Source: a virus. Taken from it: a DNA stretch of 25,030 nucleotides. Where the stretch lies: positions 18,882 through 43,911 of IMG/VR virus record IMGVR_UViG_3300030106_001787, one strand, 5' to 3'. This document shows, in pieces, positions 14,469 to 22,364 of this stretch (positions within the stretch are counted from its first letter, which is position 1; each line of letters opens with the position of its first letter). A program made the translations under genes and the position numbers. The notes below the pieces were generated by a model, which worked only from the letters and a program-made list of their open reading frames with translations, was not told where the DNA came from and did not search any database.

Positions 14469-14508
14469 GATTCAATCCTCAATGTCGAGTCTTCCAAATT
14501 TGCACAAT

Positions 14509-14536
14509 ATCATAACTAGTATGTAAAATCTTACAA
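14509..14536 (-). promoter_or_regulatory. Possible sigma70-type promoter ahead of the lysis genes
   Basis: On the minus strand TTGTAA (14536-14531) and TATGAT (14514-14509) are separated by 16 bases. They lie in the gap before the secreted protein and the holin and endolysin genes. The -10 box is close to consensus and the region is AT-rich. It would start transcription about 35 bases before the ATG at 14468. Weak evidence, since AT-rich gaps often give such matches. Confidence 0.35.
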
Positions 14537-14537
14537 C

Positions 14538-15008
14538 TCACTCTTCGTCGTTAAGCGGGTTGTCAAGAATTCTTTCGATGCGTTTTTCAAGATCATCCCG
14601 CATGGTCCGAAGCTCTTGATTAATGTCTCTCAGGGAGTCATTGACCCTCTCTTCTAGCGCATAAACGTCGTCCCTAAGTTCTCTCGTAGCCTCAGCAACT
14701 GTGTCATCGGTGTTCCGTGCGATCGACTCAACAACGTCTATATCAGCTTGTAGCCGATCCAGTTCTCTTTCGAGAGCAGTAGTCAACGACTCAACATTAC
14801 CCATCTTCGTGTCGATCACAGCTAGGGCCTCGTCATAGGCACTAAAATCAGGCGAGACGTACTCAGTTACAGCCTGCTCGGCAGTCAATAGGCGCTGATA
14901 CAGTTCAAAGCCACCCCACATAGCGGCTAAAATGCTACCTAGAAACGGTATTGCAAGCAGTAACTTACCGCCCGAAACCTTTAATCCCGCAAATTCTATT
15001 TCTGCCAT
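14538..15008 (-). CDS. Membrane-anchored coiled-coil protein, spanin-like, 156 aa
   Basis: One N-terminal membrane segment (about residues 15-35, LLLAIPFLGSILAAMWGGFEL) is followed by a long coiled coil from about 60 to 150 (LTTALERELDRLQADIDVVE, then REVNDSLRD-type heptads). The end is DNPLNDEE. An inner-membrane anchor with a rod-like periplasmic coiled coil is the layout of i-spanins (Rz type), and the lysis genes are next to it. A separate outer-membrane lipoprotein partner is not obvious, so the spanin call is tentative. It overlaps the preceding gene by 13 bases, with GGTGGA as ribosome site. Confidence 0.7.
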   Translation of the reverse strand: MAEIEFAGLKVSGGKLLLAIPFLGSILAAMWGGFELYQRLLTAEQAVTEYVSPDFSAYDEALAVIDTKMGNVESLTTALERELDRLQADIDVVESIARNTDDTVAEATRELRDDVYALEERVNDSLRDINQELRTMRDDLEKRIERILDNPLNDEE

Positions 15009-16834
15009 TGAATGTCCACCAAATCTTTATATGTGTCTGAGCCACCAATCCTAAGCACACCAAAGGGATCTACCCGTGGGGCGTTATTTGGATAAACCTG
15101 AGTATTTTTGTAAAACTCGTCGCGGTCAGAAAGGTCAACGTCATACTCGTCAAACGCTAGGTTATTAGATATTAAAAACACTGCGACGCTTTGATCTGTA
15201 AAGCCGCCTGTCTCAGATAGCGTGTCCAATTGATTGTCAATACTTTGCTCCACCTGCGCTTGGCTCATGGTTTTAATAGCCACAGTGGCCTTTTGAACCA
15301 TTCTCTGCTCTTGAATGGTTGGCTCGTCGATTTCAAAGCGGCTAAAGTCTGGGGGCTGTGAGCTTAAAAACTGACCAACACTCTGCCCTGTAGCCAGCGC
15401 ATCATTGAAGTCATCTTCAAACTGCGCCTGTGCTGGTGGGGCTACATCAACGGAGGCCATACTATTCGACTGTTGTTGTTGAGACTGTTGTATCAAAGAT
15501 TGAGCAATTTTGGTTTGTTCCGTCGCCATCTGCCAGTAGTTCCCAGCACCAGTTTGACTAACAACCTGTGCCACTTGTTGCATTGGCTCTGATTTTTGCG
15601 ACCTGCTTGCTTGATTGCTTGATTGCGCTGACTGCTCTGCCACAAGCGATAAAGCTATTCCGACTACATCAACGACAGGTCTTGCAGCGGTGCGAACAGA
15701 CTCCGCGACGGGTTCTGGGCGTGTTGCCGCCGCGACCTCCATAGGCGTCACTTGTTTTTCTCTGGCAGGAGGTTCTAACAGCGCCTCTTGCCGCAGAGGC
15801 ATGGGTTCTGGGCTTTGGAGCCTTGTTACCCTCGCGACCTCTGCAATAATTTCATCTGGTTCGGCCTGTCTTAGTTTCTTTTCTTCTTTCTTTGGCTCAA
15901 CCTTTTTTTTCTTTTCCAAACTAGGCAAAGACTCAATCGTTTCAATTGGCCCTTCAACAGCCTCTAAATACATTATCTCAGGGTTCTGCGGAGGTGCATC
16001 GTCTGCACGAGACCTAGCTTCAGGGGGCGCGCCAAACATTTCAGTTTCTTGCGGCGTGTTTTGGTAAGCTTGCGGCGGCTCAGCCTGCTTCAAGGCCCGT
16101 GGTTTACCCGTCCTGTCGGGCTGGTCTAAGTACAGGAAATCGTCAGGAGAATCACCGAATACAACATTTGTGGCCTGTTCAGCAAAAGTCGGAGGCTTTG
16201 GCTCTTCCGCCGCCTGTAGTGCGGCAACTGCTTCTGCGTAACCCGCACAGGACGGGTCATTAAGAGGGTTTGAGCAATCAGGCAAAATAACGGGGTTAGT
16301 GTTCACAGGAGTATAGATGGCTATCACAGACGGGTTTCGGACTGTTGGCCCGTAGTATCCAGCCCAAAACCCACGATCTATGCCCTCTATTTGCAAAGCA
16401 ACAGCCTCATAAGCACTGCCAAAGTCATAAACCTCAGAGCCACTAAAAGTCTGCCACTCTGTAAAAAAGTCTCGCCTGTTTAACACCTCACGAACATCCT
16501 CATCGCCCGCTAGATTTGTCACAGCAAGAAAGGCTTGTAGCTCATCCTGAGTTCCATTCGGATCTGCACAATTACCACCGATCTGATTATTGCAGTTCAT
16601 TAGGGCATCAAACGACCAAGTGAGCGTGAGTATCTGTAGCGGGTCGTACTGCGGCAAAAGACCGCCAGCAGTCACTTCGCCCGTCTGAAAGCTGTATCTG
16701 TAAGTGCCTGCCGCCGCATTGAATGCCACATTATTCGACGCCTGCGTGAGCGTGACTAGATTTTCACTCGTTTGCGTCTGACCGTACCCAGCACCAGCGT
16801 AAAAAAGAAGTAAGGCACCTGCAAAACGCTTCAT
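14996..16834 (-). CDS. Large secreted protein of unknown function, 612 aa
   Basis: The open frame reaches 16939, but the start at 16834 gives a clean signal peptide (MKRFAGALLLFYAGAGYG, cut before QTQ) and has GAAAGGCG ahead. Mature parts: a beta-rich N-terminal domain to about residue 180, with a C81/C89 pair in LMNCNNQIGGNC; a motif DCSNPLNDPSCAGYA at 186-200; a long Pro/Glu/Lys-rich, probably disordered linker (SLEKKKKVEPKKEEKK); a Gln/Ser-rich part (LIQQSQQQQSNSM); and a C-terminal segment ending DPFGVLRIGGSDTYKDLVDIQW. The C-x-N-P-L-x-D-P-x-C-x-G-Y-A pattern is something I have seen in other phage proteins with signal peptides; its role is unknown. One base separates this gene from the Asn/Thr-rich gene before it, so they probably act together. 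Confidence 0.8.
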   Translation of the reverse strand: MKRFAGALLLFYAGAGYGQTQTSENLVTLTQASNNVAFNAAAGTYRYSFQTGEVTAGGLLPQYDPLQILTLTWSFDALMNCNNQIGGNCADPNGTQDELQAFLAVTNLAGDEDVREVLNRRDFFTEWQTFSGSEVYDFGSAYEAVALQIEGIDRGFWAGYYGPTVRNPSVIAIYTPVNTNPVILPDCSNPLNDPSCAGYAEAVAALQAAEEPKPPTFAEQATNVVFGDSPDDFLYLDQPDRTGKPRALKQAEPPQAYQNTPQETEMFGAPPEARSRADDAPPQNPEIMYLEAVEGPIETIESLPSLEKKKKVEPKKEEKKLRQAEPDEIIAEVARVTRLQSPEPMPLRQEALLEPPAREKQVTPMEVAAATRPEPVAESVRTAARPVVDVVGIALSLVAEQSAQSSNQASRSQKSEPMQQVAQVVSQTGAGNYWQMATEQTKIAQSLIQQSQQQQSNSMASVDVAPPAQAQFEDDFNDALATGQSVGQFLSSQPPDFSRFEIDEPTIQEQRMVQKATVAIKTMSQAQVEQSIDNQLDTLSETGGFTDQSVAVFLISNNLAFDEYDVDLSDRDEFYKNTQVYPNNAPRVDPFGVLRIGGSDTYKDLVDIQWQK

Positions 16835-16835
16835 G

Positions 16836-17744
16836 TTACATACGCCTTTCTGGCGTGGGCACTCGCTCTGGATAAGTTTCCCACAGAGCCTTGGCCTCAT
16901 CGCCAATCTGGCCCTCAATTGGGCAAGGGGTTCCAGCATCCATCATGCTTGACCAAACTCGATAGTCTTGGCACATCAGGCTGACAGCGGCGACCCGCAT
17001 CCCCATGTCATACAAGGTTTTGCTGAGCTTGATTCTTTCGCAGTTCTTGTCGCGCACAGATTTGCCAGTTGAAAATCCCAATATCTGCGTCTGTACAGCC
17101 CCTGAAATCCCCGTGGTGCAAAGGTCTTGGCTGTAACTACTGCCTATTGATGGCGCTATCGCGCTTGGTGGCGGAGAGTTTATGTCCTGCGTGATTCTCT
17201 GTGTTGAATCACTGGTAGAGTTGCTGGTCGAATTGCTGTTGTTGGTGTTGACGTTGTTGTTGTTCGAGGTTACCTCGGACGTAGAGTTGCTGGTCTGATT
17301 GATCGTTGTGTCAGACGTTGACAAGCTAACACTGTTGCTGTTGCTAGTGCTCGTATTCTGATTAATGTTCGTAGCAGTGCTAACCGAGGTATTGTTGTTG
17401 GTGTTGTTATTAGTGTTTGTATTGATATTCGTGTTGTTATTGGTGGCGTTGGTGTTGTTATAGTTTCGAATAAAACCGTTGTAATTGGTATCGTTGATAT
17501 TTTGATTCAGGTTGGTGTTGCTATTGATCGTGCTTGAGGTCGAATCAATAACTGACGTATTCACATTTGTGTTGACGTTCGTGTTTGTAGACGTACCCGT
17601 GTAGGTCGTCGTATTTGCATTATTGTTGGTATTGGTAGACGTATTGGTAGATGACGACGTTGTATTTATATTGGTCGTCGTTTCATCACCTAGCGATAGG
17701 ACAGGCCACAAAAAACACGCAGTGATAATTAATAATCTTTTCAT
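16836..17744 (-). CDS. Asn/Thr/Ser-rich secreted protein, 302 aa
   Basis: The signal peptide (MKRLLIITACFLWPVLSLG) is followed by about 165 residues made almost only of Asn, Thr and Ser (STNTSTNTN, NTNTNNNTNNNT). A folded C-terminal domain from about 200 to 302 has four Cys (209, 235, 258, 274) and the sequence DMGMRVAAVSLMCQDYRVW. ITAC at 7-10 also resembles a lipobox, but the hydrophobic stretch before it is very short and continues after it, so I favour type I cleavage. The open frame extends to 17777, but the ATG at 17744 starts the signal. The Asn/Thr tract may be prion-like or a flexible spacer in the envelope. The four-Cys domain looks like a periplasmic disulfide fold. I recall similar genes in marine phages; function unknown. 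Confidence 0.8.
   Translation of the reverse strand: MKRLLIITACFLWPVLSLGDETTTNINTTSSSTNTSTNTNNNANTTTYTGTSTNTNVNTNVNTSVIDSTSSTINSNTNLNQNINDTNYNGFIRNYNNTNATNNNTNINTNTNNNTNNNTSVSTATNINQNTSTSNSNSVSLSTSDTTINQTSNSTSEVTSNNNNVNTNNSNSTSNSTSDSTQRITQDINSPPPSAIAPSIGSSYSQDLCTTGISGAVQTQILGFSTGKSVRDKNCERIKLSKTLYDMGMRVAAVSLMCQDYRVWSSMMDAGTPCPIEGQIGDEAKALWETYPERVPTPERRM
17181..17684 (-). repeat. Low-complexity AAC/ACN tract encoding the Asn/Thr-rich region
   Basis: About 500 bases code for alternating Asn, Thr and Ser, seen on the plus strand as runs of gttgtt, ggtgttg and attggt. The repeat is irregular at the DNA level, with synonymous changes mixed in. The composition is therefore kept at the protein level and is not a recent slippage product. 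Confidence 0.8.
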
Positions 17745-17758
17745 GTGATTTCCACATT

Positions 17759-18256
17759 TTACGGCTTTTCGGGCCATGTAATCGTGCTGGGAAAATCTGA
17801 CTGTTGTGGCACATCACGCAAAGCCTGCCGATACGTTGTCATCTCGTCCGACATGGTGACATCAGACAAACCATAGTGATCGGTCTCCTTTAACAGTTCG
17901 TCCCGTGTGGCGCGTTTAGAGGCCGCTAAAGACGCAGTTTTTGCCGCGTCATGCGCCGCTTTTTGTGCTTCCACAGTCTGAACATCACCGTTGTCATCCG
18001 TGTACTCGGTGAACCGATCTAGCTCTATCCATGCCTGCACCCAATTACCATCAGAGTCTTGCACCACGCCATTCCGTACAACAACTTTATAGTCATCAGA
18101 AGGTGCTGGCTGGGGAGAGGCTAGTATAGGATCAACGTCCAAGGCGTCAAAGGTGCTTTCACCCCAGACTTTTGGAAGGCTCATATTTTTGTTTTCAGCT
18201 TTTAACTCAACGTCGGTTTTGATTGCGCCGCTAGTCCGATTTCGATATTCAGGCAT
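17759..18256 (-). CDS. Tail-fibre assembly chaperone-like protein, 165 aa
   Basis: The C-terminus TYRQALRDVPQQSDFPSTITWPEKP (residues about 141-165) is the hallmark of phage tail assembly chaperones. These usually end with YRQALRD, a short spacer, then (I/V)xWPxxP. The N-terminal half contains YKVVVRNGVVQDSDGNWVQAWI, a short beta segment also seen in such proteins. The middle is an Ala/Lys-rich helix (AQKAAHDAAKTASLAASKRATRDELLKETDHYGLSD). Members help fold or trimerise the fibre encoded just upstream, and this gene follows the 888-residue fibre gene at an 11-base gap. The ribosome site AGGAGA is good. The role in fibre folding is inferred from family and adjacency. Confidence 0.85.
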   Translation of the reverse strand: MPEYRNRTSGAIKTDVELKAENKNMSLPKVWGESTFDALDVDPILASPQPAPSDDYKVVVRNGVVQDSDGNWVQAWIELDRFTEYTDDNGDVQTVEAQKAAHDAAKTASLAASKRATRDELLKETDHYGLSDVTMSDEMTTYRQALRDVPQQSDFPSTITWPEKP

Positions 18257-18267
18257 AGTTAATTCTC

Positions 18268-20934
18268 CTATGCGATTGCAAAAAAGATATATTCAGCTCC
18301 GCTAATGGTAGTGGTGTACTGATCACTAGCAATAAAGCCAGAGCTATGTGGCTTGATATACGCTCTAGTATCTTGGGCGTTAAGCTCATTAAATATTATC
18401 GCGGGATCGCTCCCAGTAGTAATACCTCGGACGCTATCTAAAACGTACCAACTTCCCGTTGAGTTTGTGCGTTTTATCACCACAAACCTCGCTCCAGAGC
18501 TAAACCCGCAGTCAACTGTTACGTCAGAACCTGTGCCTGAGTAGGTTCCTATTTTTGATATGCCATCTACACTCGCAAACAGGTAAGCAATAAAGAATTT
18601 TTCAAATTCGTTAACAAAACCACTGGTGCCAACTGTAAATACAGAGGCTGTTGGGGAGGTATCGTTCCAGAAAGTATTATCGTCCGTTGTAGCGGTGGTT
18701 TTATTTAATTCCAAATAGTCAGTGTTGTCCCCGTAGTAGACCGCCCAATTGTAGGTGGCGCTACTTCCATTTCTGGTTTTGATAATAATTAGCTCTGGAA
18801 CCACGCCTAAGCTATGGCCGACAGTTTGGTTTGTAAAATATCCCACGTAACCAACAACGTCGCAAAAACCCGGCGCTCTGCGAAACGAATAACCTATCCT
18901 GTCTGTAAAATCTCTACCGCCTGTAGAATAGATCCCATCTGAGTGATCAAATTGATCCAGATAAGTCTCAGCGGCCTCGTTGTCAGCAGTGTTCGTTTCT
19001 AAATAATGCCCAGTACGGTAACCCGCTCTGATCCTGTCTACGACCCTCCAATCTTCGTTATGTGCAAATCTTTTATTGAACATCAAATCCACGGGATAAG
19101 TGGTTGCATAAGACTTGTCGCCCCCAGAGTTCATATTTATGCCTAGTGCAGGCGTGAACAAATCAGTGGCGGCAAACTCAGACGCAGGCTTGTGTGGCCT
19201 ACCGATAGCCATGTAAATGTAGGTCTGGTTATTACTTGAGTAAAATCTGAACCCTGTGGGTGTAGGTTGATAGCCTAGATAATACTGATTGCCTTCTGCA
19301 TCTGCGGTATTTACTTTTATTACTTGTCCATAATTGCCCTCGAAAGGCGGATAAGCGCCCCTCATTATGTCCATGATGTACCAATCGCCAGTGGTGTCAG
19401 TTCTTTTATACAAAAGCCACTGAATTTCGAACCCCACGTTAACTTCGAGGCCACTTGTTCCAAAGCTAGAAGTATCAAATGAGTCGCAATAAACGACTGC
19501 TTGGTCAGAATTTTCGCCAAAGTCTTGAGCATTATGGGCAAAAACATAGGCTACATAGTTATAGGTAGACGTATTACTGTTGACACCACCATCATTTCCT
19601 ACAGTAAAAACTGTGCTAGTTGGTGCTGTGTCATTCCACATACCGGACTGCGTCAAAGGCGCATTAGTACCATTTAAAAGCACATTCTTGGTTGGCCCTA
19701 AACTCCTATGGAAAACCCGCCAATCTGCCGCAAGACTTAAATTTTTAACTAATATCATCCCCGGAACGCTACCAAGGTTATGAGGTATCTCACGACCCGA
19801 AACACCGTTTCCTGTCCACGTTACAATATCGAAGAATCCTTCTGCCTTGCGGAATGTCCACGCACAAAAACTTTTGTCATTCGCATTTACGCTTCCGTCG
19901 CTACCAACAACAGGGCCATTTGCCGTAAACGATGTCACCGCGCTTGTGTCCGTTGACTCTACGGCAGAAGTGTTGCTCCGCAGGGTTTTGGTCGCGCCTC
20001 GAACCGTGTCTGACATGAAGCGGTTGTCACCATCATCCCGCCTTCCAAACCACACCATGCCGCCCTTACCTTCGCCCGAAGCGTACTCAGTGCCGTTTTC
20101 CACGATGCGAGGTGAGCCACTTGCGGTAAAGTCACCGCCTGTACCCTCGTTTTTGCCGATAGCGTAAGCCGTTGTCATCGGGAGGTACATGATCGGGTTT
20201 AATGCGGCAAGTGATGATGCGGAAGTTGAGCCGCCATTGGCGTCAATAAAAATTCTACGGTTAGACTCTGTTGTTAAATCTCGATAGGTGTAGTCTAGGT
20301 AGAAATGAGCCATGTCGTCATAGAAGAATCTTGCCGTGCCATTTCCCCAAACACCTATATAATGAGTTGATCTTGTAAATTCTATATTTGCGTCGTTATA
20401 GGTAGACCATGTTACTGACGCCGCCACATCGTTAAAGTAAACATACCTTTGCGAAGAATTAGACATATTCATTGATACAAGAATATGCGTCCAAACATTA
20501 GTCCCAATTTTTGTTGTGGTCGTTCCTTGTAGCGTCCTGACGCCCCCATTCCACGCCTCTAACCCGAGATAGCCTGACGAATCTACGTTAAAATTAACTC
20601 CGTTATCCGATGAGTCCGTAGCATATAAAACTCGTTGGTTTTGACCGTCGTCCCGATTATCCATTGGGGGCATGAAGACCCAGCAACTAAAAGTGAGAGT
20701 CTTGCCGTCAGCATTGCCCGTCAAATCACTTGATCTGCTTAGATAGTCACTTGTGCCATTAAACCTTGTGCTTGTCCCTGCACCAAAATCACCAAGGTTT
20801 AAGCCGTTTGGAATTCCTTGAACGCCGCCATTGCCTTCATATAAAAAGCTCGAAAACAAATCATCGACGTAAACCGGGTCTGCACCAGCATTGCCCGACG
20901 CCGCCTGTATTAGCTTGTTAGCCGCATTACTCAT
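18268..20934 (-). CDS. Tail fibre / receptor-binding protein with LamG-like domain, 888 aa
   Basis: Residues about 55-225 resemble a LamG/concanavalin-like beta sandwich (TRFNGTSDYLSRSSDLTG, then FSCWVFMPP and HYIGVWGNG). Two long homologous units follow, starting near residue 357 (FCAWTFRKAEGFFDIVTWTG) and residue 683 (SFRRAPGFCDVVGYVG). Both continue with an HNLG or HSLG, VP, (I/M)I(L/I)(V/I)K segment, then FWNDT or MWNDT, PT, and VFTVG. I recognise this repeated unit in marine phage fibres. The protein is probably the adsorption fibre that touches the host surface, with the LamG part as a carbohydrate-binding module. The start shares one base with the previous stop (TAATG). The downstream chaperone gene supports the fibre assignment. 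No catalytic spike motif was seen. Confidence 0.85.
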   Translation of the reverse strand: MSNAANKLIQAASGNAGADPVYVDDLFSSFLYEGNGGVQGIPNGLNLGDFGAGTSTRFNGTSDYLSRSSDLTGNADGKTLTFSCWVFMPPMDNRDDGQNQRVLYATDSSDNGVNFNVDSSGYLGLEAWNGGVRTLQGTTTTKIGTNVWTHILVSMNMSNSSQRYVYFNDVAASVTWSTYNDANIEFTRSTHYIGVWGNGTARFFYDDMAHFYLDYTYRDLTTESNRRIFIDANGGSTSASSLAALNPIMYLPMTTAYAIGKNEGTGGDFTASGSPRIVENGTEYASGEGKGGMVWFGRRDDGDNRFMSDTVRGATKTLRSNTSAVESTDTSAVTSFTANGPVVGSDGSVNANDKSFCAWTFRKAEGFFDIVTWTGNGVSGREIPHNLGSVPGMILVKNLSLAADWRVFHRSLGPTKNVLLNGTNAPLTQSGMWNDTAPTSTVFTVGNDGGVNSNTSTYNYVAYVFAHNAQDFGENSDQAVVYCDSFDTSSFGTSGLEVNVGFEIQWLLYKRTDTTGDWYIMDIMRGAYPPFEGNYGQVIKVNTADAEGNQYYLGYQPTPTGFRFYSSNNQTYIYMAIGRPHKPASEFAATDLFTPALGINMNSGGDKSYATTYPVDLMFNKRFAHNEDWRVVDRIRAGYRTGHYLETNTADNEAAETYLDQFDHSDGIYSTGGRDFTDRIGYSFRRAPGFCDVVGYVGYFTNQTVGHSLGVVPELIIIKTRNGSSATYNWAVYYGDNTDYLELNKTTATTDDNTFWNDTSPTASVFTVGTSGFVNEFEKFFIAYLFASVDGISKIGTYSGTGSDVTVDCGFSSGARFVVIKRTNSTGSWYVLDSVRGITTGSDPAIIFNELNAQDTRAYIKPHSSGFIASDQYTTTISGAEYIFFAIA

Positions 20935-22352
20935 TAGCCCATAGCCTGACCGGCAGTGAAGCCGTAGTAGGTTGTTCCACCGTCGATAGTTAGGAATACA
21001 AAGACATCGACGCCGTTATTAGTGGTCGTGAGTGTGGGCGCTGTAGCCGCCGCCCAATCAACACTGCCGGGCCATGTGATTGTTCGGGCAGAAGAATCTT
21101 GAATAATCTTCAACACGAAGGCAGAAGCTCTGCCTGACGCGGCAGGGTTGCTGAACGTGTATGTGACATTTTCTGTGAGATCATGCTCAAACACGTTGCC
21201 ATCGCGTAGGTTGATCGTCGCCGCGTTTGAGCTAGAGGTGACACTCGTTACCTCGTCGATGGTGCCGTTATCGAAGGAGACGACGCCATTGGCATCCGAA
21301 GTGACAATTCCTGACGCCTGAGTCAGCCCCAGCGTATCTGGTAGCTTAACCGTATAGGTCGCCGCCGCACTGTGCGCCGGGCCTTGGACGGTGACGCCAT
21401 GCGAATTGCTTTCACAATTGAACCGTATAGTCCCCGCGTTTGTGTTGCCATACAGCTCGGTAAAACCTGTGCCATTTGGGAACAACTGGATGTTGCCGTT
21501 GGTGTCCGTAGACTTTATTGCATTGGCGTCGATCTGGATATTGTCCACATCCAGCTCATTTGCGGTGACCTGACCTGCGGCTCCATAAATCACCGCTTTG
21601 GAGTTGACCACGGTATCTGCCGTAGAGCCATCTACTAAATTAAGCTCTGTTGCAGTAGATGTGACGCCATCAAGAATATTCAGCTCCGCCGCTGTTGAGG
21701 TTATCGACGAGCCTGCAATTTGTAGCGTTGTGGCGTTGACCTCTCCAGAAGAGCCGTAAATGACGCTCTTTGAATTTACAATCGTGCCAGCACTTGATCC
21801 GTCAACAAGATTCAATTCGGAGGCGGTAGAGGTCACGCCGTCCAAAATGTTGAGTTCTGCGGCGGTCGACGTAACAGCAGTTCCGCCAATTGCCAAAGTA
21901 GTCGCATCGATCTTGGTCGCGGCGAGAGATGTATTTGCATCGATGACCGCCGCGCCAGATCCTGCGCCATCCAGATAAACTATCGCGGCGTTGCCGTTGC
22001 CAATCGTTACTGTGCCGCCTGAACCTTGCTTGATCGTGATAGATTGGGAGCCGGTGGTGGCGTTTTCGATGTACATGACGCGCGAAACGGTATTCGGCGC
22101 GATAGTCAGCTCGCGAGTCGCGGTCAGGGTAGCGCCTGATGTAACCTTGAAATACATGGATCGGGCGGGATCTGTGGACCCGTCAGCGACTGTGGTCGTT
22201 GCATTTGCATCGCTAGAAAATGACGCCTCGGTGCCATATCCCAGCGATTCGCCGATCAATTCCAGATTTGTGTTGGTGGTGGTGCCCCACGTTCCCGAGC
22301 CCTCACCAGTATTCAGTTCTGTGAGCCTCAAGTCATTGACATAAGTTGGCAT
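20934..22352 (-). CDS. Tail fibre-type protein with internal 57-aa repeats, 472 aa
   Basis: The N-terminus MPTYVNDLRLTELNTGEGSGTWGTTTN is typical of phage fibre proteins. The middle has two copies of a 57-residue unit containing TSTAAELNILDGVTSTA and VDGS, then VNSK and VIYG. ITSTAAELNILDGVTSTA-type elements are common in marine phage fibres. The C-terminal part (EVTSVTSSSNAATINLRDGNVF through TYYGFTAGQAMG) resembles the end domain of phage appendage proteins. It probably forms a trimeric fibre or a connector between the tail and the 888-residue fibre. A GAGGAC site precedes the ATG. A beta-helical or coiled repeat structure is expected, but no fold is proven. Confidence 0.85.
   Translation of the reverse strand: MPTYVNDLRLTELNTGEGSGTWGTTTNTNLELIGESLGYGTEASFSSDANATTTVADGSTDPARSMYFKVTSGATLTATRELTIAPNTVSRVMYIENATTGSQSITIKQGSGGTVTIGNGNAAIVYLDGAGSGAAVIDANTSLAATKIDATTLAIGGTAVTSTAAELNILDGVTSTASELNLVDGSSAGTIVNSKSVIYGSSGEVNATTLQIAGSSITSTAAELNILDGVTSTATELNLVDGSTADTVVNSKAVIYGAAGQVTANELDVDNIQIDANAIKSTDTNGNIQLFPNGTGFTELYGNTNAGTIRFNCESNSHGVTVQGPAHSAAATYTVKLPDTLGLTQASGIVTSDANGVVSFDNGTIDEVTSVTSSSNAATINLRDGNVFEHDLTENVTYTFSNPAASGRASAFVLKIIQDSSARTITWPGSVDWAAATAPTLTTTNNGVDVFVFLTIDGGTTYYGFTAGQAMG
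21561..21902 (-). repeat. Two tandem 171-bp coding repeats in the fibre gene
   Basis: Two in-frame units of 171 bp encode residues 151-207 and 208-264. The protein identity is high (TSTAAELNILDGVTSTA is the same in both), but third codon positions differ widely, so the duplication is old or kept by selection. Unequal recombination could change the copy number. Confidence 0.8.
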
Positions 22353-22364
22353 GATAAAGTCCTC

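Noticed and set aside
15615-16067. Plus-strand open frame of 150 codons rich in Ser and Phe
   Set aside because: It is antisense to the disordered linker of the 612-residue secreted protein, whose repeated codons keep the opposite strand open. No ribosome site seen.
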